From contig JAVTVY010039253.1 in the NCBI GenBank assembly GCA_036873755.1, positions 1 through 64,000 on the forward strand: a stretch of 64,000 nt of DNA, in the 5' to 3' direction. This stretch comes from Hanleya hanleyi. Taxonomy: Eukaryota > Mollusca > Polyplacophora > Lepidopleurida > Hanleyidae. The notes beneath the pieces were generated by a model. It was not told where the DNA came from and did not search any database. It saw nothing but the letters and a program-made list of their open reading frames with translations. The first letter of the stretch is position 1. Each line of letters opens with the position of its first letter. Position numbers and translations under genes: made by a program. This document shows positions 42,749-53,330 of the stretch, in pieces.

Positions 42749-44748
42749 CAAGCATCTAGTCCGTCATTCATAATTCAGCCGTCGTCCATTAAAGAATATC
42801 CGCGTCCATAATCCAAAGACCTATTCCATATTTCATATAACAGTATTAGCACCAAATTCAAAAAGACAATCATAGTATACATACACATAGGCTAGTTTCC
42901 TGCAAAAGAGAAGCGGTCAACAGTTTTTAATGATGCCGACAAGACATCATGATGTTCCAAAAATATAAAATCCGTATCGCTGATCAGTATTCTTAATCCA
43001 TAATATTCGTTGTAAAGTCGTCATCTAGAGAATGATGCATCTCAGTCACGCTTTGATTGTGACTGTTCATATGAATACCATGAGGATCTTGAAGTACATG
43101 GGTTCATACGGCCCCTAGCCCCGGGTTAAGCGGAATTAGACACAAGTTACGAAACGTAACGCCATAGATTTTGCACGCTACGTTCATATTTTGCTATCAG
43201 CATGTGATATGTATCGCCAAATTTGAGAAACTGAGTGGGGGCGCTTGGTGGTGTAGCCCTGTTTTGTAAGTTTCTGCAACAATGTTTTGTGACGTTGATT
43301 AAAATCGTCACATTTAACACAGGGTCTAGCAAATGCTACTAGGCGTGATATGTATACACCATATGCAGGTCCCACTGGAATATTACTGTCCAGAAAGGGA
43401 TAGTTTACGATGTCGGAATTGTAATCATCTCTCTTGTTATACAGCCGACGAGAGAGAATGCCCGCTTCATTTTAACAGAGATATAGATCTAAATATGATG
43501 TGCCTGTAAGGCTATCTGTAGTTTCCTTCAAATCCAGTGAAGGTGGATATATATTCTTCACTGCGTCGTTTATATAGCGATTATTCACAGCGAGAAGATC
43601 GTCTATATAGCGTTTGGAATGGATCGGTTTTTGAAAACGCCTTTCCTTAAAGTCATATTCATAAGAGAACAGATATAGGTCAGCCAATAGGGGTGCACAA
43701 TTAGTACCTATTGTAATACCTATATGCTGTTGATATATTGTGTTGCCAACTTTCACATAGATATTTTTAATGAGAAATTCAAGCAACTCCATAAACAAAG
43801 AAACATCCCATGACTGATATATCTTGTATGTAGTAGAGCTAAAGAATGCTTTATGGTTTCCGACATTAATATACGATCAGTTTACTTGAACACAGATGCT
43901 ATTAATGAACTTAGACGGTCAATAAGGTCCTGATGAGGGATTGTAGTATAGAGAGTCGAGAAATCCCATGTGGATACATGTCTGTACGGTATGTGACCTT
44001 TAGCATCAAGTTCTTCCGTAAGACATTTTGAGTTTTTCAATATCCACATACATTCAACGTTTTTAGAAATAGTGGCGAAAAACCTTTCCCAAAATGCTTT
44101 TATCTCCTGAAGCGTCAACAGGGTTGAAAGAAGCTTGGTGGTGCAGCTTCTAGAACCAGCTATGAATCTAGCTTTGTATGGTGATTTATGCATCTTGGGA
44201 GTCCAGTATACTTTTGGTATATCGTTATGTTTGGTTGGAAGACAAATACCTTTTTCCCAGAAAAACGTTTTGTGATTGTTAAATAAATCCAGAGTGAATG
44301 CAGTTTGAGACTAAGTAGACATATTTAATGACGATATGTTTACACTCAATTATTCAACCAGCACCTGGTAATAGTAATATTTACATATGAATATTATATT
44401 CGCTTTGTCTGCTGGGACTATGACGAATTTATTCTGGCGATTTGCTAGAACTTCTTGCGAATTGGGGCTTCTCAGTACTTGTTTTGCTTGGGGAAAGGTA
44501 CTTCTGTCAATATGGCGGATTGTTTCAACGACCTTGCTCTTGGTGAGGTCCAGCCAATCAGCGAGTACTGTAGGTTCAACTTTTTCTCGCTTAGACCAAT
44601 CAATAACGAACTGTTCCAAAGCAGACATGACTATCTTCTGGTTGTCCGATTTATATTTCTCGGCTTTCTATATAGGTCCCTTCATCAGGAGTAATCTTAG
44701 GTGCTTATCACTCACCACATCAAGGTCACCAGTCACAACATGTTTGCA
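42749..44748 (-). pseudogene. PLE, minus strand: RT domain, thumb and tail
   Basis: The most complete PLE RT in the window, though frameshifted. From the 5' side: MSALEQFVIDWSKREKVEPT and NKFVIVPADKA (44628-44350); MHKSPYKARFIAGSRSCTTK and STWDFSTLYTTIPHQDLID, motif A (44193-43882); IGITIGTNCAPLLADLYLF, motif B with the normal PMG altered to TIG; and KRYIDDLLAVNNRYIND, motif C with both Asp (43798-43472). Then the thumb GPAYGVYISRLVAFARPC (43375-43147), stop, RNA motif, and tail ending at 42749. Its N-terminal part continues at 48946-49020, because a 4.2-kb element is inserted at 44749. No GIY-YIG nuclease. Confidence 0.87.
43037..43143 (-). ncRNA. candidate ribozyme-like RNA in PLE tail (minus copy)
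   Basis: Same motif directly after the RT stop: GTGTCTAATTCCGCTTA, CCC/GGG stem, TATGA-CCATG hairpin, CAGTCAC-AATCAAAGC-GTGACTG, closing AGATGC. The last strand has one change (AGATGC for AGATAC), giving G-C at a position that is a G-U wobble... with GTGTCT, GCATCT would pair less well, so P1 is slightly weakened or shifted. Confidence 0.5.
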
Positions 44749-44755
44749 CCCTTAC

Positions 44756-45012
44756 AAAAAAATCTTATAGGATCCTATAAGATTCTGAAAAATCCTATAA
44801 GATTATTCCAAATCTTATAAGATTCTAAAAAATCCTATAAGATTCTGAAAAATCCTATAAGATTCTGAAAAATCCTATAAGATTCTGAGAAAATCTTATA
44901 AGATTCTAAGAAATCCTATAAGATTAAAAAAATCCTATAAGATTCTGAAAAATCTTATAAGATTCTAAAAAAAATCCTATAAGATTCTAAAAAATCTTAC
45001 TGGATTTAATAG
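44756..45012. repeat. AATCCTATAAGATTCTGAA short-period repeats (left terminus)
   Basis: About twelve copies of a 17-22 bp unit built on ATCCTATAAGATT, itself palindromic (ATCTTATAGGATCCTATAAGAT). Mirror array at 48660-48940. Confidence 0.93.
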
Positions 45013-45080
45013 GATAGAAATATAATAATCCTATTGGATTTAATATGACACTCCATAGGATCAATTGTATTAATGATATT

Positions 45081-45287
45081 AAGAAGAGTGGAAATTGATC
45101 CCGCTCAAGTATTTTAGTGAATTATTTCACACAAATTAAGTGCGTTTCACTGAAGTAATTGAATGTAATTTCACTCAAACATTATTTTGCCCACCACTTC
45201 AGTGATTTATTGACTTAATAAGCAAAATCCACCCAACTTGATACTGGACTTCATTCAACTTGAGTGGGATCAATTTCCACTCTTCTT
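45081..45287. mobile_element. 207-bp MITE with 28-bp TIRs
   Basis: AAGAAGAGTGGAAATTGATC (+CCGCTCAAGT) at the left, and ACTTGAGTGGGATCAATTTCC (+ACTCTTCTT) inverted at the right. No coding capacity. Nested in the 4.2-kb element. Confidence 0.8.
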
Positions 45288-47754
45288 GGGAAAAAATAAT
45301 TTTATGTTTTTAGAGAGTGATGTTTATGCGGTCTTCAGTCAAGACAAATATATCTAAAATGCGTTTTTGCTTAATCAGGACAGATCTGTGAATAACCACA
45401 AAACAAGTAGTATTTTGGACCCTATATGATCCAGATCTTATAGGATTTGCAATTTTATATGATCATATACGATTCAATATCAGTTCACAACACCCAAGTA
45501 ATGTTCTCCATATTTGGCTGCTCGCAGTTGTAGAGAGAGATTTTGTACCACAAATCTCCAATCTGCTGCTCATTAGGCATCAAATATCAATTTTGGTAGT
45601 TTCATATGAAATTCAGCTTAAATTTTAACTTGAATTTAATACAAACTCATGATTAATATTTTCAATAGCTATACTATATTACAATTGAATTGAAGGATTA
45701 ATTTTATTTTCATATTGTGTGAATATTCTATCGTTATGCTGATATTTGACTGTGAAGAATTTTGAAATGTCACTTAGGAAATGCTAATAAAAATTGACAA
45801 AAAACCTAATTGCCATCCATCATAGTTCGATATCCAAACAAATGCAAGGTCACTGAAAACTAAATTTAAATATTCTAACTCAAATCGAATTCACTATTAA
45901 TCTTCATCTGAAATTTATTAAAATTGGAATAAATCTATGAAGTTTTGAATATTTGATTGTTTGGAATTAAAGTTTTATTTAAAATTGAATTAAGGATGTC
46001 CGTAATTAACTCTTCGAATAATGTGTGTTGCTGCATTCATAATTGTGTAATATGAGGAATATAGGTCGGTGTGCATTGTTTAGCTGTTGACACTGTTAAA
46101 AAGACGGACCCATGCTCCATTTGATAACCTAGAAAACAAAGGGAATAGCCCAGGTTTTGAATCGTATTCACAAAAAAATTACATAAATAGTATTTAACTT
46201 TTTCCTATATTCTAACTGTTTGGAGACAATCACAATGTCTTTCAAAATTTATCAAATTGGATGAATGTTGCTGCACAAAATTCTCAGCTAGAAGACTTTT
46301 AAAGGAAATCCCTGTCGTTTAATCTAACTCAAACTGACATCCCTTAAACCTTGATTGTCATCATTTCATTATGAAATATGTTTTGTTATCATTCAAATCC
46401 TTGAAGATTCTCATGAATGAATAAACTTCTGATCAGTTCAAATGGTTTCCCAATCTAAATGGTATTTACAAAATCTCTCCACTTCAAATGGAGGGGAGAT
46501 AACTCTGCTTGTTCACACTAGGTGGCGCTGCACAGAGACAAGAAAGATTTTTTTGCAGTTATTTTATTAATAGCGGACTGATTTGAGGACAGTAAAAGTC
46601 ATATTTCCGATTATATATGGCTGATGGAACGGACTCAGATTGATGGTAAGTACCTTTTGCAAATTGTAGGCTAAATTAGCATTCTAAAGTCTCCATTTGT
46701 TAAGTCTGGAATATTTTGGACTAGTTTAAAATATATTTTAGTTATATAAGTAACTTTGTCAGGTTTGTATATTACACTGTAAATACAACAACCAAAACAT
46801 TATACTGCCTTGGAAAGATTTATTTATCTCACCTATTTATGAAAGAAAGGGCTTGTTGGTTGATTTTCTCGTTTTCTCTAATCTCATGGGTAGGATAGTT
46901 AGGCATGTACTTTTATTAAGCCCAGTGTAATTAACCTTAGATATAAAATGCTGTCTAACATATATATATTTCAATAGCTGAACAGACATGTATATTTTGT
47001 TAATTAAAATAACCGGTCAACCTCACAAGAATAGACCAGTTTGTCTTAGTGGTCCATTGTGTAAGGGATTAACCATGCTGGGTGGCTCTTTGCACAGTTC
47101 AATGTGAGAAACCCAGAAGGGGGTGTTTTTACAATCTCATTGTGTCATTTCCTGGTATACCTTCTACCTTCAATAGTCAAGCCATTTCAGATGTTTACAT
47201 GACAAAATTGGCATAACATATGAATGAATTGATAACAGTTGATTTGTGATTCTTTCAAGTCCTGGCTTTTATTTCATACTGTCGGTTTCACAGTCTGAGC
47301 TTCCTGTCCTGTCAAATTGCATCTCTCCTCACCCCACCATAATGAACAGTTTATCAATGATGTTTTTATTATGACGTTCACAGCTTCACTGTGGACTCTG
47401 GCGAAGGAATACAAATACCCTTACAACACAGCTTTGCCCAGTTCCGGGTAGGCCTAATGTACCAGTGGTGTGTACTATTCCTGACAACCCGAACTTTGGA
47501 TGCTTTAATTTGTCGACCTAAGGGCTGATCTATATGATGCTACAAATTGTGGTTAGTATCGTCCATTAATTGTTCACTCCATTCAACACTCCATCGTAAT
47601 AATTAATTATTTTGACCATTGAGAAGATTTCTCATTAATTGTCTCATCTATATTTACTGGTAAGATTTTAAATTTGTTTTTTTGCAAGTTTTCTAACCAT
47701 TAAAATGCATATTAAATGACACTGACTTTTACTGGGTAACAAGCGATCACTTCA
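45288..47754. other. interior of the 4.2-kb element; possible 5' exon
   Basis: No long ORF. At ~46622 an ATGGCTGATGGAACGG segment is followed by a strong donor (GATG|GTAAGTACC at 46645), but a stop lies between them in that frame. GGAGGGGAGATAACTCTGC at ~46490 and the GGTGGCGCTG that follows are common-looking invertebrate repeats. An exon near 47395-47445 is possible but unproven. Confidence 0.4.
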
Positions 47755-47833
47755 ATTTACTAAGATTAATTACATTAAATGATTATTTACAAGACTTGTA
47801 AATAATCATTTAATGTAATTAATCTTAGTAAAT
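47755..47833. repeat. 79-bp perfect palindrome (39-bp arms, 1-nt centre)
   Basis: Arms 47755-47793 and 47795-47833 are exactly complementary around A47794 (ATTTACTAAGATTAATTACA...). The A/T-rich arms could form a long hairpin in RNA or a cruciform in DNA. It lies ~130 bp upstream of the exon-like segment in the 4.2-kb element. Confidence 0.95.
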
Positions 47834-47965
47834 AATAATTCAATGAGATTTGATCCTTGTCAACATGATTCTGCAATTTATGACTATTAACATTCTGACT
47901 GAATATTATCAATCCAATTGTCAGTACACATTTTGTATCTTTTATTTCATCCGAGAAAGATGACC

Positions 47966-48356
47966 ATGGACCTAATGAGTGCATTGTTCATGAGGAATGA
48001 AATGGCCTCCCATACTTTGACAGGGATGAAACCCAATGTGACAAGAGAGGTAGAGGCTAAGCCTGCAATTGACCAAGAAAATATCAAGCCATCCAAGGTA
48101 AAAACTTTTCTTCATAAATATTCCAAACATCTGATAATTAATCCCAAGTTCAATGACCATGTTTTTGATAGCTTATAGTTTGAAATATTGTGATTGAATA
48201 TATTGAAATTCAGTGGCTAACTGCAAATTATTTCATTCTCTTACAGACTACTGCCTGAAGAAATTCCCAAGTTCCGTGAAAGTCATTCGGGAAGCAATGA
48301 AGTCGAAACTCAATGGCGAGCAGAAATTGTACGGAAAACTGATGGAGAGATTATGA
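47966..48356 (+). CDS. exon-like segments inside the 4.2-kb element (terminal part of an unknown protein)
   Basis: Segment 1: acceptor-like TTTATTTCATCCGAG|AAAG near 47957, then an open frame MTMDLMSALFMRNEM...KPAIDQENIKPSK and donor CCATCCAAG|GTAAAAAC at ~48098. Segment 2: acceptor ATTCTCTTACAG|ACTAC at 48246/48247, then YCLKKFPSSVKVIREAMKSK and LNGEQKLYGKLMERL-stop (48249-48356), with AATAAA 49 bp later. Segment 2 looks like the end of a BEN-type or similar DNA-binding domain. The phases do not join directly (phase 0 donor; YCLKK needs phase 1), so an intermediate exon, another donor or decay must be assumed. Confidence 0.45.
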
Positions 48357-48659
48357 TGCCCTCATATGTTCCTCTGTTTATATCTCAAAAGTGCACATGT
48401 ACATAATAAAGAAATATTTATTATATGTATTTGTTTGTTCTTCTTTCTATGCATTAGTTATTTGCCAGATTATCTTTAACATAGCTGTGCTACATCCAAA
48501 ACAAGCAATGTTTATGCTAATACATTTTCTGATGTATTTACTATTTTACAGCACAGGGGCATTTTGTATTTCATGGAGTTACTATAAAAGATGACCTATA
48601 TCACTCATCCAAATATTCCTATAGAAACTTTATATCCTGTAGATTTCTAAGAATCCATT

Positions 48660-48940
48660 CCATAACTAAATTTTATAGGATCCTATTAGAAAATCCTACA
48701 AGATTTTTATCCTATTAAAAAATCCTATAGGATTTCAATCTTATAGGATTTTAATCTTATAGGATCCTGATTTCTAGGATCCTATTAAAAAATCCTATAG
48801 GATTTCAATCTTATAGGATTTCAATCTTATAGGATTTTAATCTTATAGGATCCTATTAAAAAATCTTATAGGATTTTGGGCCAAAATCTTATAGGATCCT
48901 ATACGATTTTATCTTATAGGATCCTATAAGATTTTTTTGT
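48660..48940. repeat. AATCTTATAGGATTTCAA short-period repeats (right terminus)
   Basis: Inverted counterpart of 44756-45012: repeated CCTATTAAAAAATCCTATAGG and CAATCTTATAGGATTTT units, ending ATTTTTTTGTAAGGG. Confidence 0.92.
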
Positions 48941-48945
48941 AAGGG

Positions 48946-49020
48946 CATGGTGTATAGATAAAGTTCGACGATTCACAATCACAACTATAGCCCCCTGACG
49001 TGTACAAGTTCCAGTCAAAC
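48946..49020 (-). pseudogene. PLE N-terminal fragment (continuation of the minus copy)
   Basis: CATGGTGTATAGATAAAG to CTGGAACTT-type sequence, the inverse of 10487-10562, encoding on the minus strand FDWNLYTSGGYSCDC. It ends abruptly at 49020, the 5' truncation point of this PLE copy. Confidence 0.8.
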
Positions 49021-49266
49021 ATTCGCCGGGTGACTGAGCCTACGCCCCACTAAAGAGTTAATTTTGCAGGGAAGGGAATATTTGGCACGTCAAAATCTGC
49101 ACTTTTTTCAGAGCGCGAAATTGATGATTCCTTTGTGGCGATGAAATTTTACAAAAACGAGTAGGTCGACCCCCTATTATTTCACCTTTCCAACATGCCC
49201 GTTGGAAAGGAAAATCATGTCATACGTTTCCTCTGGGTGATGGGTCGAAATTGACACATTCTCATA
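49021..49266. repeat. ~240-bp repeat (second copy at 51115-51352)
   Basis: Both copies share ATTTGGCACGTCAAAATC.GCACTTTTTTC, GATTCCTTT.TGGCGAT, ACGAGTAGGTCGA and TGGGTCGAA.TTGACACATT. They flank, in the same orientation, a region including 50.2-50.9 kb. No coding signal. Confidence 0.75.
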
Positions 49267-49293
49267 TATTTTATGTAGTTGAAGGAGGTTTAA

Positions 49294-49932
49294 AGGAAAC
49301 GTAAACTCTGTGGTAAAACACCGTGGGAATTATTCCAGAGTCCCTATTTTTTTCCAATGAATGAGAAAGACGGAAACATATAAAATACTGTGAGTTGGAA
49401 TTTCTTGAGAGCGTCGCCATGTTTATTTTGGGCATGATTTCAAACCAATGGGAAAGCTTAAAACTCATTTGTGCCGACAATCTCCTACGTCATCGGACAT
49501 TCTCTGTACCGAGATAACATGGCCGCATATGGTCGTTTTTATGCACCTCTCCGTTCCCCTACTGACATGCAATGTTATAGATTAGTTTTGTTAAATATTC
49601 TACCATGACGGACTGCTCTGCATTTGGCTGTCACAGTGTGCCAGGTAATCCCGACATGTCGCATTATCATCCTCGTTCATGTTTGCGAGCCACGGTCTCG
49701 AATACTGCACCTCTGCCAATTGACGCATTTTTACCTCCAGAGGCAGAAGAACTAGTGTATGCTGACGTCACAATTCTTCAAACATGGTGGCCTCTATGTT
49801 GTTTAAATTCCAGCGATGTTAAATCGCTTAGTACTGCTAAAACATGTAAAAAAAATATCTGATAAGCGATTTGGATTCTATGAGGAAAAAGCTTTAACTG
49901 GCCACGCACGTTCAACAGAGTTTACGTTCCCT
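49294..49932 (+). mobile_element. TTAA element with a THAP start (Kolobok-like?)
   Basis: TTAA (49290-49293) AGGAAACGTAAACTCTGT ... ACAGAGTTTACGTTCCCT TTAA (49933-49936). The TIR resembles that of the foldbacks at 2.4 and 61.4 kb (AGTGATCGTAAACCC). An ORF at 49605 begins MTDCSAFGCHSVPG, the first residues of a THAP domain (C-x4-C), cut by a possible donor CCAG|GTAATC. Kolobok transposons combine TTAA duplications with THAP-containing proteins, so this may be a deleted or exon-carrying derivative. Confidence 0.65.
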
Positions 49933-49936
49933 TTAA

Positions 49937-50209
49937 GGAGGATTGCGCGTATTTCCTTTTCAATTTCTATAGTTCACTCGCCTCCTGAAATATGGCACGA
50001 GTTCGCCCACTCAGAAAATATATATTTTTACGGGGTTTTGTTGGAGATTTTAAGGCCGAAAACCCGAGCCCATGCCTTTTTTCAGCCGCACATAAGGTAG
50101 ATGTGGACTGCACCCTTAATGTAGGCTTCCCGGCGCGGTTATATTACACAAGTAGGCCAAATTGAGTACTTTCTCCTTCATTACACTCGTTAAAGGCTCT
50201 TATTTACGC
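49937..50209. other. unassigned spacer
   Basis: Contains a GCACATAAG...TGTGGACTGCACCCTTA segment that recurs at ~51372-51405. No gene. Confidence 0.4.
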
Positions 50210-50900
50210 TTTGTAATGATCTTATATTGCACAGGATCGTAAATTTCATTTACCTTTGTCAGAATTGTTTCGATTCTATGGATACTACATGGTATAGTAC
50301 TGACCTTGTATATATGCTATTTGGACGTATACAAAATTACCTTCCCTTGGAATGTTATATATGTTAAGAGTATGTCTCATGTCAAAATGATTAATTTTCA
50401 ATACGGATCACATCAACACTCTGATCTAGGAGTGAAGGAGTGAGTTAGGGTTTAACGTCGCGTTTAGTGCTATATCGGCCATAAAGCGACGATTCAACTA
50501 ACTACGATACGATCAGCTGGCCATGTGTCACTATCCCTGTACAGTCATCATGTAGGGGACATTAATCTTCAAACAATGGTACAAAACTCACGCTGAATGA
50601 GAGCTTATTATTCTGGTTTTGTACTACCATCCTAATCTTTTGGAAAAGTCGGAATGTAAAATTACTGACATTTTGGCTCGAATTTCAGCTATTTTCGTAT
50701 TTGTTTTGCTTCACATGCCCTATTCGAAAGCTGGTCAACATTTCTGATCGTTGCACATGTGTTTGAATATCACGGTCAAAGCCTAACTCTATGATATTCT
50801 TATTGATCTCCTAAATTCCTGATTTGTGAGCAAAAGTCGCCAAAACGGGATGGCGGGATATCCCATAAAACTGCATATTACAAGCGAGTGTCGCTATCCA
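50210..50900. repeat. ~690-bp repeat (second copy at 63350-64000)
   Basis: Almost collinear with the right end of the window: TAATGATCTTATATTGCACAGG, GATTCTATGGATACTACATGG, GAGTGAAGGAGTGAGTTAGG, TTTAACGTCGCGTTTAGTGC, CCTGATTTGTGAGC. The internal GAGTGAGTTAGGGTTTAACGTCG block is the gastropod-type repeat head. Copy 2 joins the Polinton-region duplication at 63350. Confidence 0.88.
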
Positions 50901-51822
50901 CGAAACTCACAAACACTCCCAGATTCGCATAGCTGAGAGCAGAGAAATTCAGGAAAAACATCCTAGTCTTTAGTGGTGCAGTTCACACTTGCCACTGGTT
51001 CGTACAAAGTGGCTTCTCCCTAATTTCATAATAAAGAAGGTCGCCCGTTTTTGACAGCATGATAATGCTTCCATTTTTACTTACTGATATCTATAATACC
51101 AACTGTTGGACGAAACCATTTCTCCAAACGGGCATATAACATTTGAAGGCTGACGGGCCTATGCGCCACTACAGAGTTAAATATTTGGCACGTCAAAATC
51201 CGCACTTTTTTCGGGACGCGAAAATGATTCCTTTATGGCGATAAGATTTTACAACAAACGAGTAGGTCGATCCTCTACTTTTTTTGCCTTTTCAAAATGC
51301 ATAGAAAGAAAAGCATACGTTTTCTATGAGTTGTGGGTCGAATTTGACACATTTTCATACACTCTTTTTTGAATCGCACATAAGTTTTGTGTAGACTGCA
51401 CCCTTACGTTCTACTTCGCGCTTAGACTGGTTCCCGCTCTCAAACTAAGGTCTCCGATACAATCTAGATTTAGAGCGACACCGGCCGGCATTTTTTGCTA
51501 AGATGGGTGGCGGTAAATTTAGCGGTGTTTGTCTATTGTTGGTCCATGTGAATCAGGCATTGTTCTGAGCATGGTGGAATTGTACAACCAAGATGACACG
51601 GTCTTTAATCTTCTTTTAAACTTATTATGAAATGTTAGCATTAACTTGTACTTTTTGAGGATGGGTGGAGCCGGGAAACAGTGACCGTGTTGTAGTGTCA
51701 GTGCATTTTTGTCACTTGGGTCCAGTTTTCAACATTACGAAAACGACATCCAAACACGAGAAATTAAGAATATCTAATTATGTGTGACTGATAGCTTCAA
51801 AATATATCATGTTTAGAAGCAT
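50901..51822. other. repeat-derived, no gene
   Basis: Holds the second copy of the ~240-bp repeat (51115-51352) and a GGTTCCCGCTCTCAAACTAAGG segment (51430) like one in the arms of the giant foldback (~16760). Confidence 0.5.
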
Positions 51823-51929
51823 GTGTCTAATTCCGCTTAACCCGGGGCTAGGGGCCGTATGAGCCCATGTACTTCAAGACCCTCATGGTACTCATATGAA
51901 CAGTCACAATCAAAGCGTGACTGAGGTAC
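51823..51929 (+). ncRNA. candidate ribozyme-like RNA (solo copy)
   Basis: GTGTCTAATTCCGCTTA ... CAGTCAC-AATCAAAGC-GTGACTG-AGGTAC. P1 is GTGTCT/AGGTAC with one changed position. The central TATGA-hairpin has TATGAGCCCATG for TATGAACCCATG, outside the paired bases. Confidence 0.5.
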
Positions 51930-52213
51930 ATCATTTTTAGATGACGACTCTATAACGAATATTATGGATTAAGAATACTGATCAGCGATACGGATTTGAT
52001 ATTTTGGAACATCATGATGTCTTGCCGGCATCATTGAAAACTGTTGACCGCTTCTCTCTTGCAGGAAACAAGCCTATGTTTATGTATACTTTTGTCTTTT
52101 TGAATTTGGTGCTATACTGTTATATGGAAATGGAATAGGTCTTTGGATTATGGACGCGGATATTCTCTAATGGACGACGGCTGGATTATGAATGACGGAC
52201 TAGACGCTTGTAA
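51823..52213 (+). mobile_element. solo PLE tail (pLTR-like) starting at the ribozyme motif
   Basis: A 391-bp copy of the PLE 3' region whose homology begins at the first base of P1 (GTGTCTAATTCCGC) and runs to GACTAGACGCTTGTAAT. The RT coding sequence that precedes this point in three other copies is absent. Small deletions occur at 52090 and 52120. Confidence 0.75.
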
Positions 52214-52499
52214 TGTGTTGTTGCCATGTTTTCGAGATAAGGCCATAGTATAGTCGGCCATATAATGTCCGCTTTGTCGGTTTAGAAATGGCAAAGTCCC
52301 AGGTAGGTTTCCCCATGTAAGTAGCAAATACTAGAGCATATCCCATTTATTTTTCTTGCCCATGTCGAAGAATTACAAAATTGTGAACAAATTCCGAAGA
52401 TAAAAATGTAACATCCCACCCTGCATTCGAACTTGTTGTTGTTGCTGTATTCCTTAAGGCATTGTCCAATGGATGCTGCCAATCGTCACTCTGTAGAAT
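52214..52499. other. unassigned spacer
   Basis: No gene; a GTTGTTGTTGC run near 52433. Confidence 0.4.
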
Positions 52500-53330
52500 T
52501 CACTGTGGGGGTTCACTTGTGGGCACACATGTACTGTTAGTTAAACAAAAAATCGAGACGAGAACATGGATATGAGCAGGTGTTAAAGTTAATTTAGAAG
52601 CAGCCAGCTTAGATTTCCTTTTTGGTTGCTGCGAGAAAGATTTTAAGGGCTGTCCTGATGTCTTTTTTAGCTTCAGCAGAGAATCTCCCTCCGCCCAGCA
52701 CGGTGCAGGTGTCAATAATTCTTTCCACTGCTGGAACCTTGTGTGTCACAAAACTATGTTCCATGCATGGAGTCCAACAAATGCTGTCTTTCAGTAGAGT
52801 AGTTTGGACAGTGCAGCAGGAAGTGTGTAACTGTCTCATCTGTGTGGCCACAGTCGCTCTTGGTAGATGGCACCACATGCGGGCCCCATTTTGCCCTTGT
52901 ATGATTCAGGAGCGTTGTGCCGAGTCTTAGTCTGTGTATTTTAGTTTAGCTTTTTTGATGGTGGGAGGTTTCTGTGTATTTCTGAAGTTTGGTTCGATTT
53001 CGAAGAAGTGTCTTCCCTTGGTAGAGAGCTGCCACCGTGTTTGCCAGCTTTGATTGATTTTTGTTCTGCAGTACTTCTTCTGTTCCTCTAGGGTGTTTGG
53101 TATTACATTTAGGCTGCTCGTTGCTCTTTTTGCTGCTAGTTTTGCGTGTTTGTCCGCGAGGTCATTTCCTGGCAGGCCGGCATGTCCCGCAATCCAGGCG
53201 AGCTTAACCTTTCTTCCGCCGTTTGCTAGTTTTTTTTCGACATACGTCTTATATTGATGATGGTTTCTGAGTAGGCCTTTGGGAGTTTCGTGTCGCAGCA
53301 TGTTGTTACCGCTGATTGGCAGTCACATAA
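52500..53330 (-). pseudogene. LINE ORF2 fragment: RNase H domain and C-terminus
   Basis: Minus frame 53301-52927: VKLAWIAGHAGLPGNDLADK carries the RNase H H-x-G...GN-x-x-AD signature; just upstream, in another frame, is DCQSAVT, the region of a catalytic Asp. After a frameshift at ~52925 the C-terminal part reads RLGTTLLNHTRAKWGPHVV, DCGHTDETVTHFLLHCPNYS, typical of RNase H-bearing non-LTR elements (I/Jockey-like). Truncated at ~53330 by 5' truncation; further stops to 52500. A different family from the LINE tail at 42 kb. Confidence 0.78.

Larger units (their letters stand above)
44749..48945 (+). mobile_element. 4.2-kb DNA element with satellite-like terminal inverted repeats
   Basis: Left end CCCTTACAAAAAAATCTTAT and right end ATAAGATTTTTTTGTAAGGG, each followed inward by 250-290 bp of AATCCTATAAGATT / AATCTTATAGGATT repeats. 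It interrupts the PLE at ...GTTTGCA / CATGGTG; the intact sequence is seen at 10545, leaving at most a 2-3 bp duplication. Internal features: a 207-bp MITE (45081), a 79-bp perfect palindrome (47755), exon-like segments (47.97-48.36 kb) and a polyadenylation signal AATAAA at 48405. No recognised transposase. Superfamily not assigned. Confidence 0.75.

Noticed and set aside
47918..48178. 86-aa ORF taken whole as a gene
   Set aside because: Only its middle part lies between plausible splice sites; the ends look intronic, so it was reported as an exon-like segment with low confidence.
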